From: Mesorhizobium sp. B2-3-12
Lineage (GTDB): Bacteria; Pseudomonadota; Alphaproteobacteria; Rhizobiales; Rhizobiaceae
NCBI RefSeq assembly: GCF_006442205.1
Contig: NZ_VFVR01000008.1
Coordinates: 272,218-336,217 of the forward strand
Reading direction: 5' to 3'
Length of the DNA: 64,000 nucleotides
Part shown: one piece after another, positions 52,533 to 61,216 of the stretch
How positions within the stretch are numbered: the first letter of the stretch is position 1
Layout: each line of letters starts with the position of its first letter
Made by a program: the position numbers and the translations under genes
Notes under the pieces: generated by a model
What the model was told of the DNA's origin: nothing
The model's input: the letters and a program-made list of their open reading frames with translations, nothing else
The model's database searches: none

Positions 52533-52621
52533 CACGCGAGACGCCAGGCCGTTGCTGCCGCCGCAGCGGCAATCGAGCGGCCGCGATCGTGGCCGGACAG
52601 GGAGCATGTCGTCATCGACAG

Positions 52622-52662
52622 GTCTCAAAAACAAAACGCTCCCGCGGGATTACCGCGGGAGC
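52622..52662 (-). terminator. Intrinsic terminator between the iron-binding protein and permease genes
   Basis: On the minus strand GCTCCCGCGG (52662-52653) and CCGCGGGAGC (52647-52638) form a 10-bp stem with loop TAATC, followed by GTTTTGTTTTTGAG. This is a good intrinsic terminator. Partial read-through would keep permease levels below the binding protein. Confidence 0.8.
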
Positions 52663-52694
52663 ACGGTCGGTGTCCTTATTAGGACGAAAGCCAA

Positions 52695-53702
52695 CTAAAG
52701 CAAGCCAGCTGCCGTCATCAGGTCGGTGACCTTCTTGGAGTTCAGCGTCGCGGCGTCGACCTTCGGCGCCTGCAGATCGGCCAGCGGCACCAGCTTCGAA
52801 TTGGACTGCGCGTCCTTGCCGACCGCGTATTCGAAGGAGGTTCCGTCCTTCAGCACGTCCTGGCCACCCTTGGCGGTCACCCATTTCAGGAAAGCCTGGG
52901 CCTCCTTCTGGTGCTTGCTCGAGGCGAGCACGCCACCGCCGGAGACCGATACGAAGGCGCCCGGATCCTGGTTCTTGAAATAATGCAGCGCCACGTTCTT
53001 GGAGTTCTCGCCGGTCTTGGCCTGATCGCCGAAATAGTAATAGTGGTAGATCACACCGCCCTCGATCTCGCCGGCATTGACCGCCTTCATGACGGTGCTG
53101 TTGCCCTTATAGGCGGTGAAGTTCTCCTTCATCGCCTTCAACCAGTCGGCCGTGGCGGCCTCGCCCTTGAGCTGCAGCAGGGCGCTGACGATCGCCTGGA
53201 AATCGGCGCCCGAAGGCGAGGCGGCCCAGCGGCCCTTCCAGCTCGGATCGGCAAGGTCGAGCAGCGACTTGGGCAACTGGTCTTCCTTCAACTTGTCCTT
53301 GTTGTAGGCAAAGACGGTGCTGCGCGCGGCCACGCCCACCCACTTGCCGCTCGACGGCTGGTAGTCCTGCGGAACCTGGGCCAGCGTCCCGGCATCGACC
53401 GGCGCGAACAGGCCCGCGGCTTCGACCAGCGCCATGGCCGGCGAATTCTCGGTCAGGAAGACGTCGGCGGGCGAGGAGGCGCTTTCCGCGACGATCTGGT
53501 TGGAGAAGTCGCTGTCGCCGCCATTGCGCAAGGTGACCTTGATGCCGGTTTCCTTGGTGAACCCCTCAGCCCATTCCTTGGCCAGGCTTTCATGCTGGGC
53601 GTTATAGACGATAATGCCGGCATCTTCGGCCGTCGCCGGACCGGCGGTGAGGCTGATTGCAAGCGCCGCTACGCTGGCCAGGGCAAGAAAAGGGGATTTC
53701 AT
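52695..53702 (-). CDS. Ferric iron ABC transporter, substrate-binding protein (FbpA type)
   Basis: A 335-residue periplasmic protein with a signal peptide ending GPATA (residue 25). IIVYNAQHESLAKEWAEGF, DVFLTENSPAMAL and YHYYYFGDQA match FbpA/SfuA iron-binding proteins; the Tyr cluster near residue 220 would coordinate ferric ion. GAGGAG lies seven bases before the ATG. An IRO box (53754-53768) lies 52 bp upstream, which fits RirA control. It is the first gene of the operon. Confidence 0.9.
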   Translation of the reverse strand: MKSPFLALASVAALAISLTAGPATAEDAGIIVYNAQHESLAKEWAEGFTKETGIKVTLRNGGDSDFSNQIVAESASSPADVFLTENSPAMALVEAAGLFAPVDAGTLAQVPQDYQPSSGKWVGVAARSTVFAYNKDKLKEDQLPKSLLDLADPSWKGRWAASPSGADFQAIVSALLQLKGEAATADWLKAMKENFTAYKGNSTVMKAVNAGEIEGGVIYHYYYFGDQAKTGENSKNVALHYFKNQDPGAFVSVSGGGVLASSKHQKEAQAFLKWVTAKGGQDVLKDGTSFEYAVGKDAQSNSKLVPLADLQAPKVDAATLNSKKVTDLMTAAGLL

Positions 53703-53753
53703 AAGGGACTCCTCGGGTTGCCCGCATTGCGGGTGCGTCCGAGTAGCAATTCA

Positions 53754-53768
53754 TGAATGGGTTAGTCA
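53754..53768 (-). promoter_or_regulatory. IRO box (RirA-type iron-responsive site)
   Basis: Positions 53754-53768 read TGAATGGGTTAGTCA, which matches the TGA-N9-TCA pattern of RirA sites on either strand. On the minus strand a TTGACT -35 overlaps it. The next gene leftward is the ferric iron binding protein, the expected target under iron repression. Confidence 0.55.
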
Positions 53769-53928
53769 AGATTGAAAGGTGCTTGGCTCCATCACGGTTT
53801 CGCGTGTCGGAGGCCGATGGCATCGCCCGATCTGGGAACCAGAGGATCCGTCAGAGAATTTCGTGGCCCATCCCGCAAACTTTCGTGATTTGCCCGTAGA
53901 TTGGCTTGGACATTATTTCGCCGGCCAC

Positions 53929-53954
53929 GTAACAAATCAGTGCCGAGGCGCGAA
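53929..53954 (+). promoter_or_regulatory. SigF-type ECF promoter
   Basis: GTAAC (53929-53933) and CGAA (53951-53954) are 17 bp apart, which fits the SigF promoter pattern of Caulobacter (GTAACC-N16-CGAA) except for one base. It lies 20 bp upstream of the sigma factor start, consistent with autoregulation. Confidence 0.55.
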
Positions 53955-53974
53955 GATCGGGGGAGTGAACTCTT

Positions 53975-54511
53975 GTGAGCGGCAAGGACGAGGCCGAGCT
54001 TTCCCGGCTGATGCGGGCCGCGATCGCGGGAGATGAAAAGGCCTATGCCGATTTTCTCCACCGGATTGCCGCGCTGATCCGCGGCTTTGTCCGGCGCAAG
54101 ATCGTGCAGGGCGGAGTCGATCCCGAGGATGTCGTGCAGGAAACCTTGCTGGCCATTCATGTGAAACGACATACCTGGCGCCAGGACGCGCCGGTGTTGC
54201 CCTGGGTCTATGCGATTGCCCGTTTCAAGCTGATCGACGCATTCCGGCGGCGCGGACGGCGCATCGAGATCGATGTCGACGACATCGCCGAGACTTTCGC
54301 CGAGCCGGAGACCGAGACGGTCAGCGAGCGCGACGTCCACCGGGCGCTCGACACCTTGCCGCCGGCGCAGCGTTCGGTGGTCTCGGCCATATCGGTCGAG
54401 GGCCACTCGATCGGGGAGACGGCGGCCAAGTTCGGCATCAGCGAAACAGCGGTGCGGGTGTCGCTGCACCGCGGACTTGCCGCGATAGCCAAGCGGTTTG
54501 GACGGCAGTGA
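53975..54511 (+). CDS. ECF sigma factor, SigF-like
   Basis: A 178-residue ECF sigma factor starting at GTG 53975 with GGGGGAG nine bases upstream. Region 2 includes DPEDVVQETLLAIHVKRHTW and PWVYAIARFKLIDAFRRR; region 4 includes LPPAQRSVVSAISVEGHSIGETAAKFGISETAVRVSLHRG. The next gene, two bases on, encodes NrsF, so it belongs to the SigF-NrsF group that answers heavy metals or oxidative stress in Caulobacter and other alphaproteobacteria. Confidence 0.9.
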   Translation: MSGKDEAELSRLMRAAIAGDEKAYADFLHRIAALIRGFVRRKIVQGGVDPEDVVQETLLAIHVKRHTWRQDAPVLPWVYAIARFKLIDAFRRRGRRIEIDVDDIAETFAEPETETVSERDVHRALDTLPPAQRSVVSAISVEGHSIGETAAKFGISETAVRVSLHRGLAAIAKRFGRQ

Positions 54512-54512
54512 C

Positions 54513-55151
54513 ATGAGAACCGAAGATCTCATCAAGGCACTCGACGCCGATATCAGTAGCAAGGCGATGCCGCTGCGTTCGGCCTGGTGGCTGGCGGCTG
54601 GTATGGCCGTTGTGGTCGCTGCCGCGGTCTTCTGGATGACCATCGGTCCGCGCCCCGATTTCATGGCGGCCGCGCATACGATGCGCTTCCTCGCAAAGTT
54701 CGTTTTCACCATAGTGCTCGCCGCCAGCGCCTTCGCTTTTATACGCGTCCTGTCGACGCCTGGCGCCTCGACGGCGCGGGCCTTGGCCTGGATGGCCGCG
54801 GCGCCCCTGCTGGTGGCTGTTGCGGTGGCTCTTGAGCTGTTCATGGTGCCGCAGGCGCTGTGGGGCACGCGCATGGTCGGCTCCAACATGATGATCTGCA
54901 TGGGGTTCATCCCGCTGATCGGCATCGGCCCGCTGGCCATCTTCCTGTGGATGCTGCGCTATGGCGCGCCGACACGGCCGGTTCTTGCCGGAACGGTCGC
55001 CGGGCTGCTCGCCGGCGGGCTGGCGGCGACCTTCTATGCCGCGCACTGCTTCGACGACTCGCCGCTTTTCGTTGCCACCTGGTACACGATCGCCATCGCG
55101 GCACTCGCTTTGCTAGGCGCGCTCGGCGGGCGGTTTTTCGTGCGCTGGTAG
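54513..55151 (+). CDS. nrsF: NrsF (DUF1109) membrane anti-sigma factor
   Basis: A 212-residue protein with about six helices, starting MRTEDLIKALDADI at ATG 54513. The cytoplasmic N-terminus is where the sigma factor would bind. Two cysteines (C129 in MMICMGF and C179 in AAHCFDD) stand about where the redox- or metal-sensing cysteines of Caulobacter NrsF are known (131 and 181). It begins one base after the sigma gene stop and probably holds the sigma factor at the membrane. Confidence 0.9.
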   Translation: MRTEDLIKALDADISSKAMPLRSAWWLAAGMAVVVAAAVFWMTIGPRPDFMAAAHTMRFLAKFVFTIVLAASAFAFIRVLSTPGASTARALAWMAAAPLLVAVAVALELFMVPQALWGTRMVGSNMMICMGFIPLIGIGPLAIFLWMLRYGAPTRPVLAGTVAGLLAGGLAATFYAAHCFDDSPLFVATWYTIAIAALALLGALGGRFFVRW

Positions 55152-55314
55152 CGCCAGCCCGGGATCATACGCCGTGCACACCGATCCTTAATCATGCCGG
55201 CAATTGTTTGCCGGTTTCCCATATCGCCGGTACCTCGGGCGCAACCTTTCCTTAAAATCGATCCTTCAGGGTTTTAACGGGAAAAAGCGATTGCCCACGG
55301 GGGTGGCATAAATC

Positions 55315-57288
55315 GTGAGATTACGAGCACTCATCAGGCCTCACAGACATGCGGCGCTGGCCTTGGCCGTGGCCGGTCTTGCCGTGGCGGCGGCCTCGAT
55401 CATGTTGCCGAGGCTGGACTTTGGCGCACAGGCGCTCGAGCTCTGCCTTCAGGTGTCATGCGCATTGACGGCCGGCGCGCTTATGCTCGCGGCCCTGTTC
55501 ATCGCGCGCATCCCCGGCGACCGCCGGCAGGTTGCCGAGAACGAACAGCGGTTCCGCCGGGTCATGGAGGACTCGGCCATCGGCATCGCCATCGTCAGCC
55601 TCGACGGGCGTATACTGCAGACAAACCCCGCGTTCGCCGCCATGCTCGGCTACAGCCGCGAGGAGATAGAGGCGCTGACCTTCTTCCAGATCACGCATCC
55701 CGACGATCTGGAGATCGGACGCGAAACGATGGCCGGCCTGAAGGCCGGCACCGTCGATGCTTTCCATTTCGAGAAGCGTTATCTCAAAAAGGACGGTACA
55801 CCCGTCTGGGCCCAACTTGCCGGCTCCGCCATTCGCGATGAGAAGAACGGACACCCGCTCTATCTCGTCTCGCAGATCGAGGATATCGACGCGCGCAAGC
55901 AGGCCGAGGCACGCATCGCCGAGGCCGAAACGCGCTGGAATTTCGCGCTGGCCGGCGCCGGTCAGGGTGTCTGGGACCTCGACATACGCAAGGGAGGCAC
56001 CACCTATTCCTCCACCTGGGTCAAGATGCTCGGTTTCGAGGACGGCGAGCTGGATGGCGACCCCGACCGCTGGCTGACGATGATCCATCCGGACGACCGC
56101 GCTGCCGTCGCGGAGGCCGATCGCGCCCATCTCGAGGGCGAGACGGAATTCTTCGAGGCCGAGTTCAGGATGCGCCACAAGGATGGCCGCTGGATCTGGA
56201 TCCTCGACCGCGGCAAGGCTATCGAGCGTGACGCGGATGGGCAACTGATCAGAGCGATCGGCAGCTTGACCGACATCACCCGACGCAAGCAGGCCGAAGA
56301 ACGGCTCACCGTCTCGGCGGCGCTGCTGGCCGACGAGAAGGAGCGGCTGAAGGTGACGCTGCAATCGATCGGCGACGCCGTCATCTGCACCGATGCCGCG
56401 AACCGCGTCACCTTCATGAATCCGGTGGCCGAGAAGCTGACCGGCGTTTGTGGCGACGAGGCACTCGGCAAGACGCTCGGTCATGTCTATTGGGCTGTCG
56501 ACGAGGAGACGGGGCAGCGCATAGGCGTGGCGCGCACATCGATCGGCGCCGGGGCGCCCTCCGACCAGAACAGCCGTGCGGTGCTGATCCGGCGCGACGA
56601 CACGCGCTGCAGCATCCGCCAGGTGGTGTCGCCGATCGTGAACGAGCGCGGCGAATTCTGCGGCCTGGTCATCGTGTTCCAGGACTTCACCGATGCGCGC
56701 GCCCTGCAGCGGCAGCTCGCCCATGCCGCCGCGCATGACGCGCTGACCGGGCTGGCCAATCGTTCGAGCTTCATCCGCATCATGGAGGACCTTGTCGGCC
56801 AGGCGCGCAAGGACGGCACGACGGCAGGCGGCGGCCATCAGTTCATGTTCATCGACCTCGACCATTTCAAGCTGGTCAACGACACGGGCGGCCACGCCGC
56901 CGGAGATGCCTTGCTGAAGCGGGTCGCCGAGGCCGTGCGCGGCGTACTTGGTCCCGAAGACATCGTCGCGCGTCTGGGCGGCGACGAATTCGCGGTCATC
57001 CTGAAATCCGGCTCGACGGCCGGCGCCCGGATCGCGGCACGCTCCATCATCGATGCGATAGCCGGCCTGAACTTCACCTGGGATGGCCGGCCGCACGTGA
57101 TCGGCGCCAGTATCGGACTTGCGGCGATCAATGCCGATTGCGGCGAAGCCGACGAGATCATCGCAAGGGCCGACACCGCTTGCTACGCGGCCAAGGCCGC
57201 CGGCCGCGGATGCGTTTGCGTGGCGCCGGACGGCAGGATCACCGACGACCGGTCAGAACCGCCTGAGCCGCTCGCCGCGGCCTCGTGA
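55315..57288 (+). CDS. PAS-GGDEF diguanylate cyclase
   Basis: A 657-residue protein starting at GTG 55315. Two helices (about residues 13-32 and 45-65) anchor it; three PAS domains follow (about 78-200, 200-325 and 335-460), the second a PAS_3 with MLGFEDGELDGDP. The GGDEF domain ends the protein, with LARLGGDEFAVIL near residue 560. No EAL domain is present. It makes c-di-GMP in answer to an unknown signal. It follows nrsF after 163 bp and is probably a separate unit. Confidence 0.9.
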   Translation: MRLRALIRPHRHAALALAVAGLAVAAASIMLPRLDFGAQALELCLQVSCALTAGALMLAALFIARIPGDRRQVAENEQRFRRVMEDSAIGIAIVSLDGRILQTNPAFAAMLGYSREEIEALTFFQITHPDDLEIGRETMAGLKAGTVDAFHFEKRYLKKDGTPVWAQLAGSAIRDEKNGHPLYLVSQIEDIDARKQAEARIAEAETRWNFALAGAGQGVWDLDIRKGGTTYSSTWVKMLGFEDGELDGDPDRWLTMIHPDDRAAVAEADRAHLEGETEFFEAEFRMRHKDGRWIWILDRGKAIERDADGQLIRAIGSLTDITRRKQAEERLTVSAALLADEKERLKVTLQSIGDAVICTDAANRVTFMNPVAEKLTGVCGDEALGKTLGHVYWAVDEETGQRIGVARTSIGAGAPSDQNSRAVLIRRDDTRCSIRQVVSPIVNERGEFCGLVIVFQDFTDARALQRQLAHAAAHDALTGLANRSSFIRIMEDLVGQARKDGTTAGGGHQFMFIDLDHFKLVNDTGGHAAGDALLKRVAEAVRGVLGPEDIVARLGGDEFAVILKSGSTAGARIAARSIIDAIAGLNFTWDGRPHVIGASIGLAAINADCGEADEIIARADTACYAAKAAGRGCVCVAPDGRITDDRSEPPEPLAAAS

Positions 57289-57352
57289 GGGGCAATCACG
57301 TCAGCACGGTTCACCGGCTGACGGAAACGCCGAACCCTGTGCTGAGACCCCG

Positions 57353-58231
57353 TCAGCGCGTCGGAACGGGGTGCTCGCCGCGATAGTCGTAGAAGCCGCG
57401 CCCGGTCTTGCGGCCAAGCCAGCCGGCCTCGACATATTTGACCAGCAGCGGGCAGGGACGGTACTTCGAATCCGACAGGCCGTCATGCAGCACCTGCATG
57501 ATCGACAGGCAGGTGTCGAGGCCGATGAAATCGGCAAGCTGCAGCGGCCCCATCGGATGGTTGGCGCCAAGCCGCATGGCGGTGTCGATGGCATCCACCG
57601 AGCCGACCCCCTCATAGAGGGTGTAGATCGCCTCGTTGATCATCGGCAGCAGGATGCGGTTGACGATGAAGGCCGGGAAATCCTCCGAGACCGTGATCGT
57701 CTTGTCGAGCTGCTTCACATAGGTCTTGGCGGCTTCGAAGGTCTGATCCTCGGTGGCGATGCCGCGTACCAGCTCGACCAGCTTCATCACCGGCACCGGG
57801 TTCATGAAATGTATGCCGATGAAACGCTCCGGCCGGTCGGTCTGCGCGGCGAGCCGCGTGATCGAGATCGACGAGGTGTTGGTTGCCAGTATGGCTTCGG
57901 GATTGAGCTGCGGACAGAGCTGCGCGTAGATCTTGCGCTTGACGGTCTCGTCCTCGGTCGCCGCCTCGATCACCAGATCGGCGCCTGCCAGATCGGCCAT
58001 CGTGGGCGCGGAGGCAATGCGTGCCATCGCCTGGTTGCGTAGCTTCTCGTCGAGCTTGCCGGACCCCACCTGACGGGCCATGTTGCCACTGATGGTGGCA
58101 ATGCCCTTCTCGATGCGGTCGGGTGATATATCGTAGATCAGGACCTTGTAGCCCGAAAGCGCGGAGACGTGGGCGATGCCGCCGCCCATCTGGCCCGCAC
58201 CAATGATGCCGATCGTCTCGATCTTGCTCAT
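57353..58231 (-). CDS. 3-hydroxybutyryl-CoA dehydrogenase
   Basis: A 292-residue NAD enzyme starting MSKIETIGIIGAGQMGGGI at ATG 58231. The Rossmann loop IGAGQMGGGIAHV is at residue 9, the catalytic His in GIHFMNPVPVMKLVE near 140, and NRILLPMINEAI near 190. It oxidises 3-hydroxybutyryl-CoA to acetoacetyl-CoA. It lies downstream of etfBA on the same strand, a frequent rhizobial order, but a terminator and a repeat separate it from etfA. Confidence 0.92.
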   Translation of the reverse strand: MSKIETIGIIGAGQMGGGIAHVSALSGYKVLIYDISPDRIEKGIATISGNMARQVGSGKLDEKLRNQAMARIASAPTMADLAGADLVIEAATEDETVKRKIYAQLCPQLNPEAILATNTSSISITRLAAQTDRPERFIGIHFMNPVPVMKLVELVRGIATEDQTFEAAKTYVKQLDKTITVSEDFPAFIVNRILLPMINEAIYTLYEGVGSVDAIDTAMRLGANHPMGPLQLADFIGLDTCLSIMQVLHDGLSDSKYRPCPLLVKYVEAGWLGRKTGRGFYDYRGEHPVPTR

Positions 58232-58245
58232 TACCCGATCCCGTC

Positions 58246-58346
58246 CGGAGCGTTTTTCGCTGGAAAAGCGAACCGCCCCATCTCTTTTGTTTTCCTGCAA
58301 TTCCCGGCGCAAAAACCCCTGCGCACTGCTGCTGGAATTGCTTTAA
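58246..58346. repeat. Composite rhizobial intergenic repeat, copy B (diverged)
   Basis: A relative of the element at 14022-14150: GGAGCGTTTTTCGC and AAAGCGAACCGCCCC form the first dyad, and GCAATTCC (58297-58304) and GGAATTGC (58334-58341) bracket the second part, as in copy A. It lies in the 213-bp gap between hbdA and etfA. Confidence 0.55.
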
Positions 58347-58378
58347 GCCTTTTGTGGCCTGCTTATTGTGCGGTGCAA

Positions 58379-58413
58379 ACTAAAAGGGCGGGGCGACTTC
58401 GTCTACCCCACCC
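58379..58413 (-). terminator. Terminator after etfA
   Basis: On the minus strand GGGTGGGG (58413-58406) pairs with CCCCGCCC (58393-58386), with GAC-GAA-GTC inside, followed by TTTTAGTTTG. It is a convincing intrinsic terminator 30 bp after etfA. Confidence 0.75.
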
Positions 58414-58444
58414 CTCGCAATTTAATACGGTTTGCTCGGAAGCG

Positions 58445-59374
58445 TCAAAGCGCCTTCTGCAACTCCGGCAGGATGACGAAGAGATCGCCGACGAGACCGT
58501 AGTCGGCGACCTGGAAGATTGGTGCCTCCTCGTCCTTGTTGATGGCAACGATGACCTTGGAATCCTTCATGCCGGCAAGGTGCTGGATGGCGCCGGAAAT
58601 GCCGACCGCGATGTAGAGATCGGGAGCGACGACCTTGCCGGTCTGGCCGACCTGCCAGTCGTTCGGCGCATAGCCGGCATCGACGGCGGCGCGCGAGGCG
58701 CCGACCGCGGCACCGAGCTTGTCGGCGACCGGCAGGATGACCTCCTGGAACTTTTCGGAAGAGCCAAGTGCACGGCCACCCGAAATGATGATCTTGGCCG
58801 AGGTCAGTTCGGGACGATCGGTCTCCGAGAGCTTGTTCTCGACGAAGGTGGACAGGCCAGGATTGGCCGCCGCCTGGACGGTCTCGACCGAGGCCGAGCC
58901 GCCCTCGGGCGCCGCCTGGAAGGAAGCCGTGCGCACGGTGATCACCTTCTTGGTGTCGGTCGACTGGACGGTCTGGATGGCATTGCCGGCATAGATCGGG
59001 CGCTTGAAGGTGTCAGGCGACACCACTTCGATGATCTCGGAGACCTGCGCGACATCGAGCAGGGCCGCGACGCGCGGCGCGACGTTCTTGCCGGCTGATG
59101 TCGCCGGGGCGATGATGGTGTCGTAGGCGCCGGCCAGCGAGACGACCAGTGCCGCCGTCGGCTCGGCGAGACGCTCGGCCAGTTCGTCAGCGTCGGCGAG
59201 CAGCACCTTGCCGACGCCCTTCAGCTTGGCGGCGGCGTCGGCGGCGGCCTTGGCGCCCTTGCCGGCCACCAGCACATGCACGTCCGAGCCGATCTGGAGC
59301 GCCGCCGACAGCGCCTTGGCGGTCTGGTCGGAAAGGGTGGCGTTGTCGTGTTCGGCGATGAGGAGAATTGCCAT
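58445..59374 (-). CDS. etfA: Electron transfer flavoprotein alpha subunit
   Basis: A 309-residue flavoprotein. The C-terminal FAD domain carries ELTSAKIIISGGRALGSSEKF near residue 190, VGASRAAVDAGYAPNDWQVGQTGK near 230 and YIAVGISGAIQHLAGMKDSK near 262, all conserved. With EtfB it carries electrons from acyl-CoA dehydrogenases to ETF-quinone oxidoreductase. It follows etfB by 23 bp. Confidence 0.95.
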   Translation of the reverse strand: MAILLIAEHDNATLSDQTAKALSAALQIGSDVHVLVAGKGAKAAADAAAKLKGVGKVLLADADELAERLAEPTAALVVSLAGAYDTIIAPATSAGKNVAPRVAALLDVAQVSEIIEVVSPDTFKRPIYAGNAIQTVQSTDTKKVITVRTASFQAAPEGGSASVETVQAAANPGLSTFVENKLSETDRPELTSAKIIISGGRALGSSEKFQEVILPVADKLGAAVGASRAAVDAGYAPNDWQVGQTGKVVAPDLYIAVGISGAIQHLAGMKDSKVIVAINKDEEAPIFQVADYGLVGDLFVILPELQKAL

Positions 59375-59397
59375 ATGTCTGTTCCTTTCCCGATCGC

Positions 59398-60147
59398 TTA
59401 CAAAACGCCGGCTTCGTTCTTCAGCTTGTCGACCAGTTCGGCGACGCTCTTGACCTTGACGCCCGCCTTGCGGCCGCTCGGCTCCTCGGTCTTGATGACC
59501 TTCAGGCGCGGCTTGACGTCGGCGCCGTAGTCGGCGGGCGTCTTCTCGTCGAGCGGCTTCTTCTTGGCCTTCATGATGTTGGGCAGCGAGGCATAGCGCG
59601 GCTGGTTGAGGCGAAGGTCGGCGGTGACGATCACCGGCATCTTCAAGTCTACCGTCTGCAAGCCGCCGTCGACTTCGCGCGTCACCTTGGCATGGTCACC
59701 CTCGAGCACGACCTTGGACGCGAAGGTGCCCTGCGCCCAGCCAAGCAGCGCGGCCAGCATCTGGCCGGTCTGGTTCGAGTCGTCGTCGATCGCCTGCTTG
59801 CCCAGGATGACGAGGCCAGGCTGTTCGGCGTCGACGACGCCCTTCAGCACCTTGGCGACGCCCAGCGGCTCGGTCTGTTCATCGGTCTTGACCAGGATGG
59901 CCCGGTCGGCGCCCATGGCGAGCGCGGTGCGCAGGGTTTCCTGTGCCTGCTGCGGACCGATCGACACGACGATGATCTCTTCGGCCTTGCCGGCTTCCTT
60001 GATCCGGATCGCTTCCTCGACCGCGATCTCGTCGAACGGGTTCATCGCCATCTTGACGTTGGCCAACTCCACCGCCGAACCATCGGCCTTCACGCGCACC
60101 TTGACGTTCGCGTCCACAACCCGCTTCACGGGCACAAGGATCTTCAT
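59398..60147 (-). CDS. etfB: Electron transfer flavoprotein beta subunit
   Basis: A 249-residue subunit with the AMP-binding sequence typical of EtfB: MNPFDEIAVEEAIRIKEAG near residue 35 and ILGKQAIDDDSNQTGQMLAALLGW near 115. It starts MKILVPVKRVVDANVKVRVK. It pairs with EtfA. A candidate promoter lies about 190 bp upstream (60329-60357). Confidence 0.96.
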   Translation of the reverse strand: MKILVPVKRVVDANVKVRVKADGSAVELANVKMAMNPFDEIAVEEAIRIKEAGKAEEIIVVSIGPQQAQETLRTALAMGADRAILVKTDEQTEPLGVAKVLKGVVDAEQPGLVILGKQAIDDDSNQTGQMLAALLGWAQGTFASKVVLEGDHAKVTREVDGGLQTVDLKMPVIVTADLRLNQPRYASLPNIMKAKKKPLDEKTPADYGADVKPRLKVIKTEEPSGRKAGVKVKSVAELVDKLKNEAGVL

Positions 60148-60328
60148 TTGCCTGTCACCTCTTCACGCTAGTTGGGCGCGCTATAGCAGCCTGCGCTCGC
60201 TCTGAGTTGTCGAAAGCCGACATTCCTGACTGAATTCCGGCCAGACGGAATTCTGGCAGGATGGAAATTCTGGCCTTTGCCCATCGTGGACCGCTCCTTA
60301 ACAGCCTTTGGGCTCGGACGGAGACGTT

Positions 60329-60357
60329 TCCGTAGTTGGGGCAACCCTTGACGTCAA
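60329..60357 (-). promoter_or_regulatory. Candidate promoter of etfBA
   Basis: On the minus strand TTGACG (60357-60352) and TACGGA (60334-60329) are 17 bp apart. The -35 box lies in the perfect palindrome TTGACGTCAA (60348-60357). It would leave a leader of about 175 nt. The match is moderate. Confidence 0.35.
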
Positions 60358-60382
60358 TACGCAGAAAGCGGCTCAAATCGGT

Positions 60383-61183
60383 TCAGTTTGGGCCAGAAGG
60401 GTTTCCTCGGCCCCAGCGCGTCGTGGTGGCCGACGGTTCGGACGCGGCTGGTTCAGCGGCAACCGGCGGCTGGTCCGGCGTGGGAACCACGGTGTCCTCG
60501 TCGGCAGGGGCAAACAGCGGCACGCCGCGGCTGCGTAGGACCAGCACCAGAACCGCGCCGGCGATGATGCCGCCGATATGGCAGGCCCAGGAGATCTGAT
60601 CCTCGCCGCCGGCCGCGAACATGACGACCTGGAACGCCACCCACAGGATGAGCGGGATGAAGGCCGGAATGCGCAAGGGGATGCGGGCAAAGGCCAGCAC
60701 CCACACCTTCACCCTGGGATAGAGAATGAGGTAGGCGACGACCACGCCGGCAATGGCGCCTGAGGCGCCGATCAGCGGAACTTGCGAATCCCAGGCGACG
60801 AGCCCCTGGAAGGCGGCTCCGGCGACGGCGCACAGAAGATAGAAGATCAGGTAGCGGATATGGCCGAGCGCGTCCTCGACATTGTCGCCGAACACCCAGA
60901 GGAACAGCATGTTGCCGCCGAGATGGAAAATATCGGCATGCAGGAACGAGTAGGTCAGGTAGCTCAGGCTCTCGGGGATGATGACAAAGCGAGGGTCGAG
61001 TTCGGCCGTGTCGTGAACGACGGAGGGGATGAAGCCGAGGCCGAGCACGGCGGCGTTGGTAAAATTCTCGCCGCCGAGCGCTGTTGCGCAATAGACCACG
61101 GCGTTGGCGACGATCAGGCCGATCGTCACATATTGCAGCCTGATGTGGCGCAGCCTGTTGGTGTCGTAAAGCGGGATGAACAT
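60383..61183 (-). CDS. Rhomboid-family intramembrane serine protease
   Basis: A 266-residue membrane protein with about six helices. The catalytic serine is in PLIGASGAIAGVV near residue 142 and the histidine in ISWACHIGGIIAGAV near 200. The motif GGNMLFLWVFGDNVEDALG is typical. It cleaves membrane proteins; the substrate is not known. A Pro/Thr/Arg-rich C-terminal tail follows the last helix. It lies downstream of the adenosyltransferase gene on the same strand. Confidence 0.9.
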   Translation of the reverse strand: MFIPLYDTNRLRHIRLQYVTIGLIVANAVVYCATALGGENFTNAAVLGLGFIPSVVHDTAELDPRFVIIPESLSYLTYSFLHADIFHLGGNMLFLWVFGDNVEDALGHIRYLIFYLLCAVAGAAFQGLVAWDSQVPLIGASGAIAGVVVAYLILYPRVKVWVLAFARIPLRIPAFIPLILWVAFQVVMFAAGGEDQISWACHIGGIIAGAVLVLVLRSRGVPLFAPADEDTVVPTPDQPPVAAEPAASEPSATTTRWGRGNPSGPN

Positions 61184-61216
61184 CGGTCGCTGGTCCCCTC
61201 CCGCTTTCCGGTTCGT

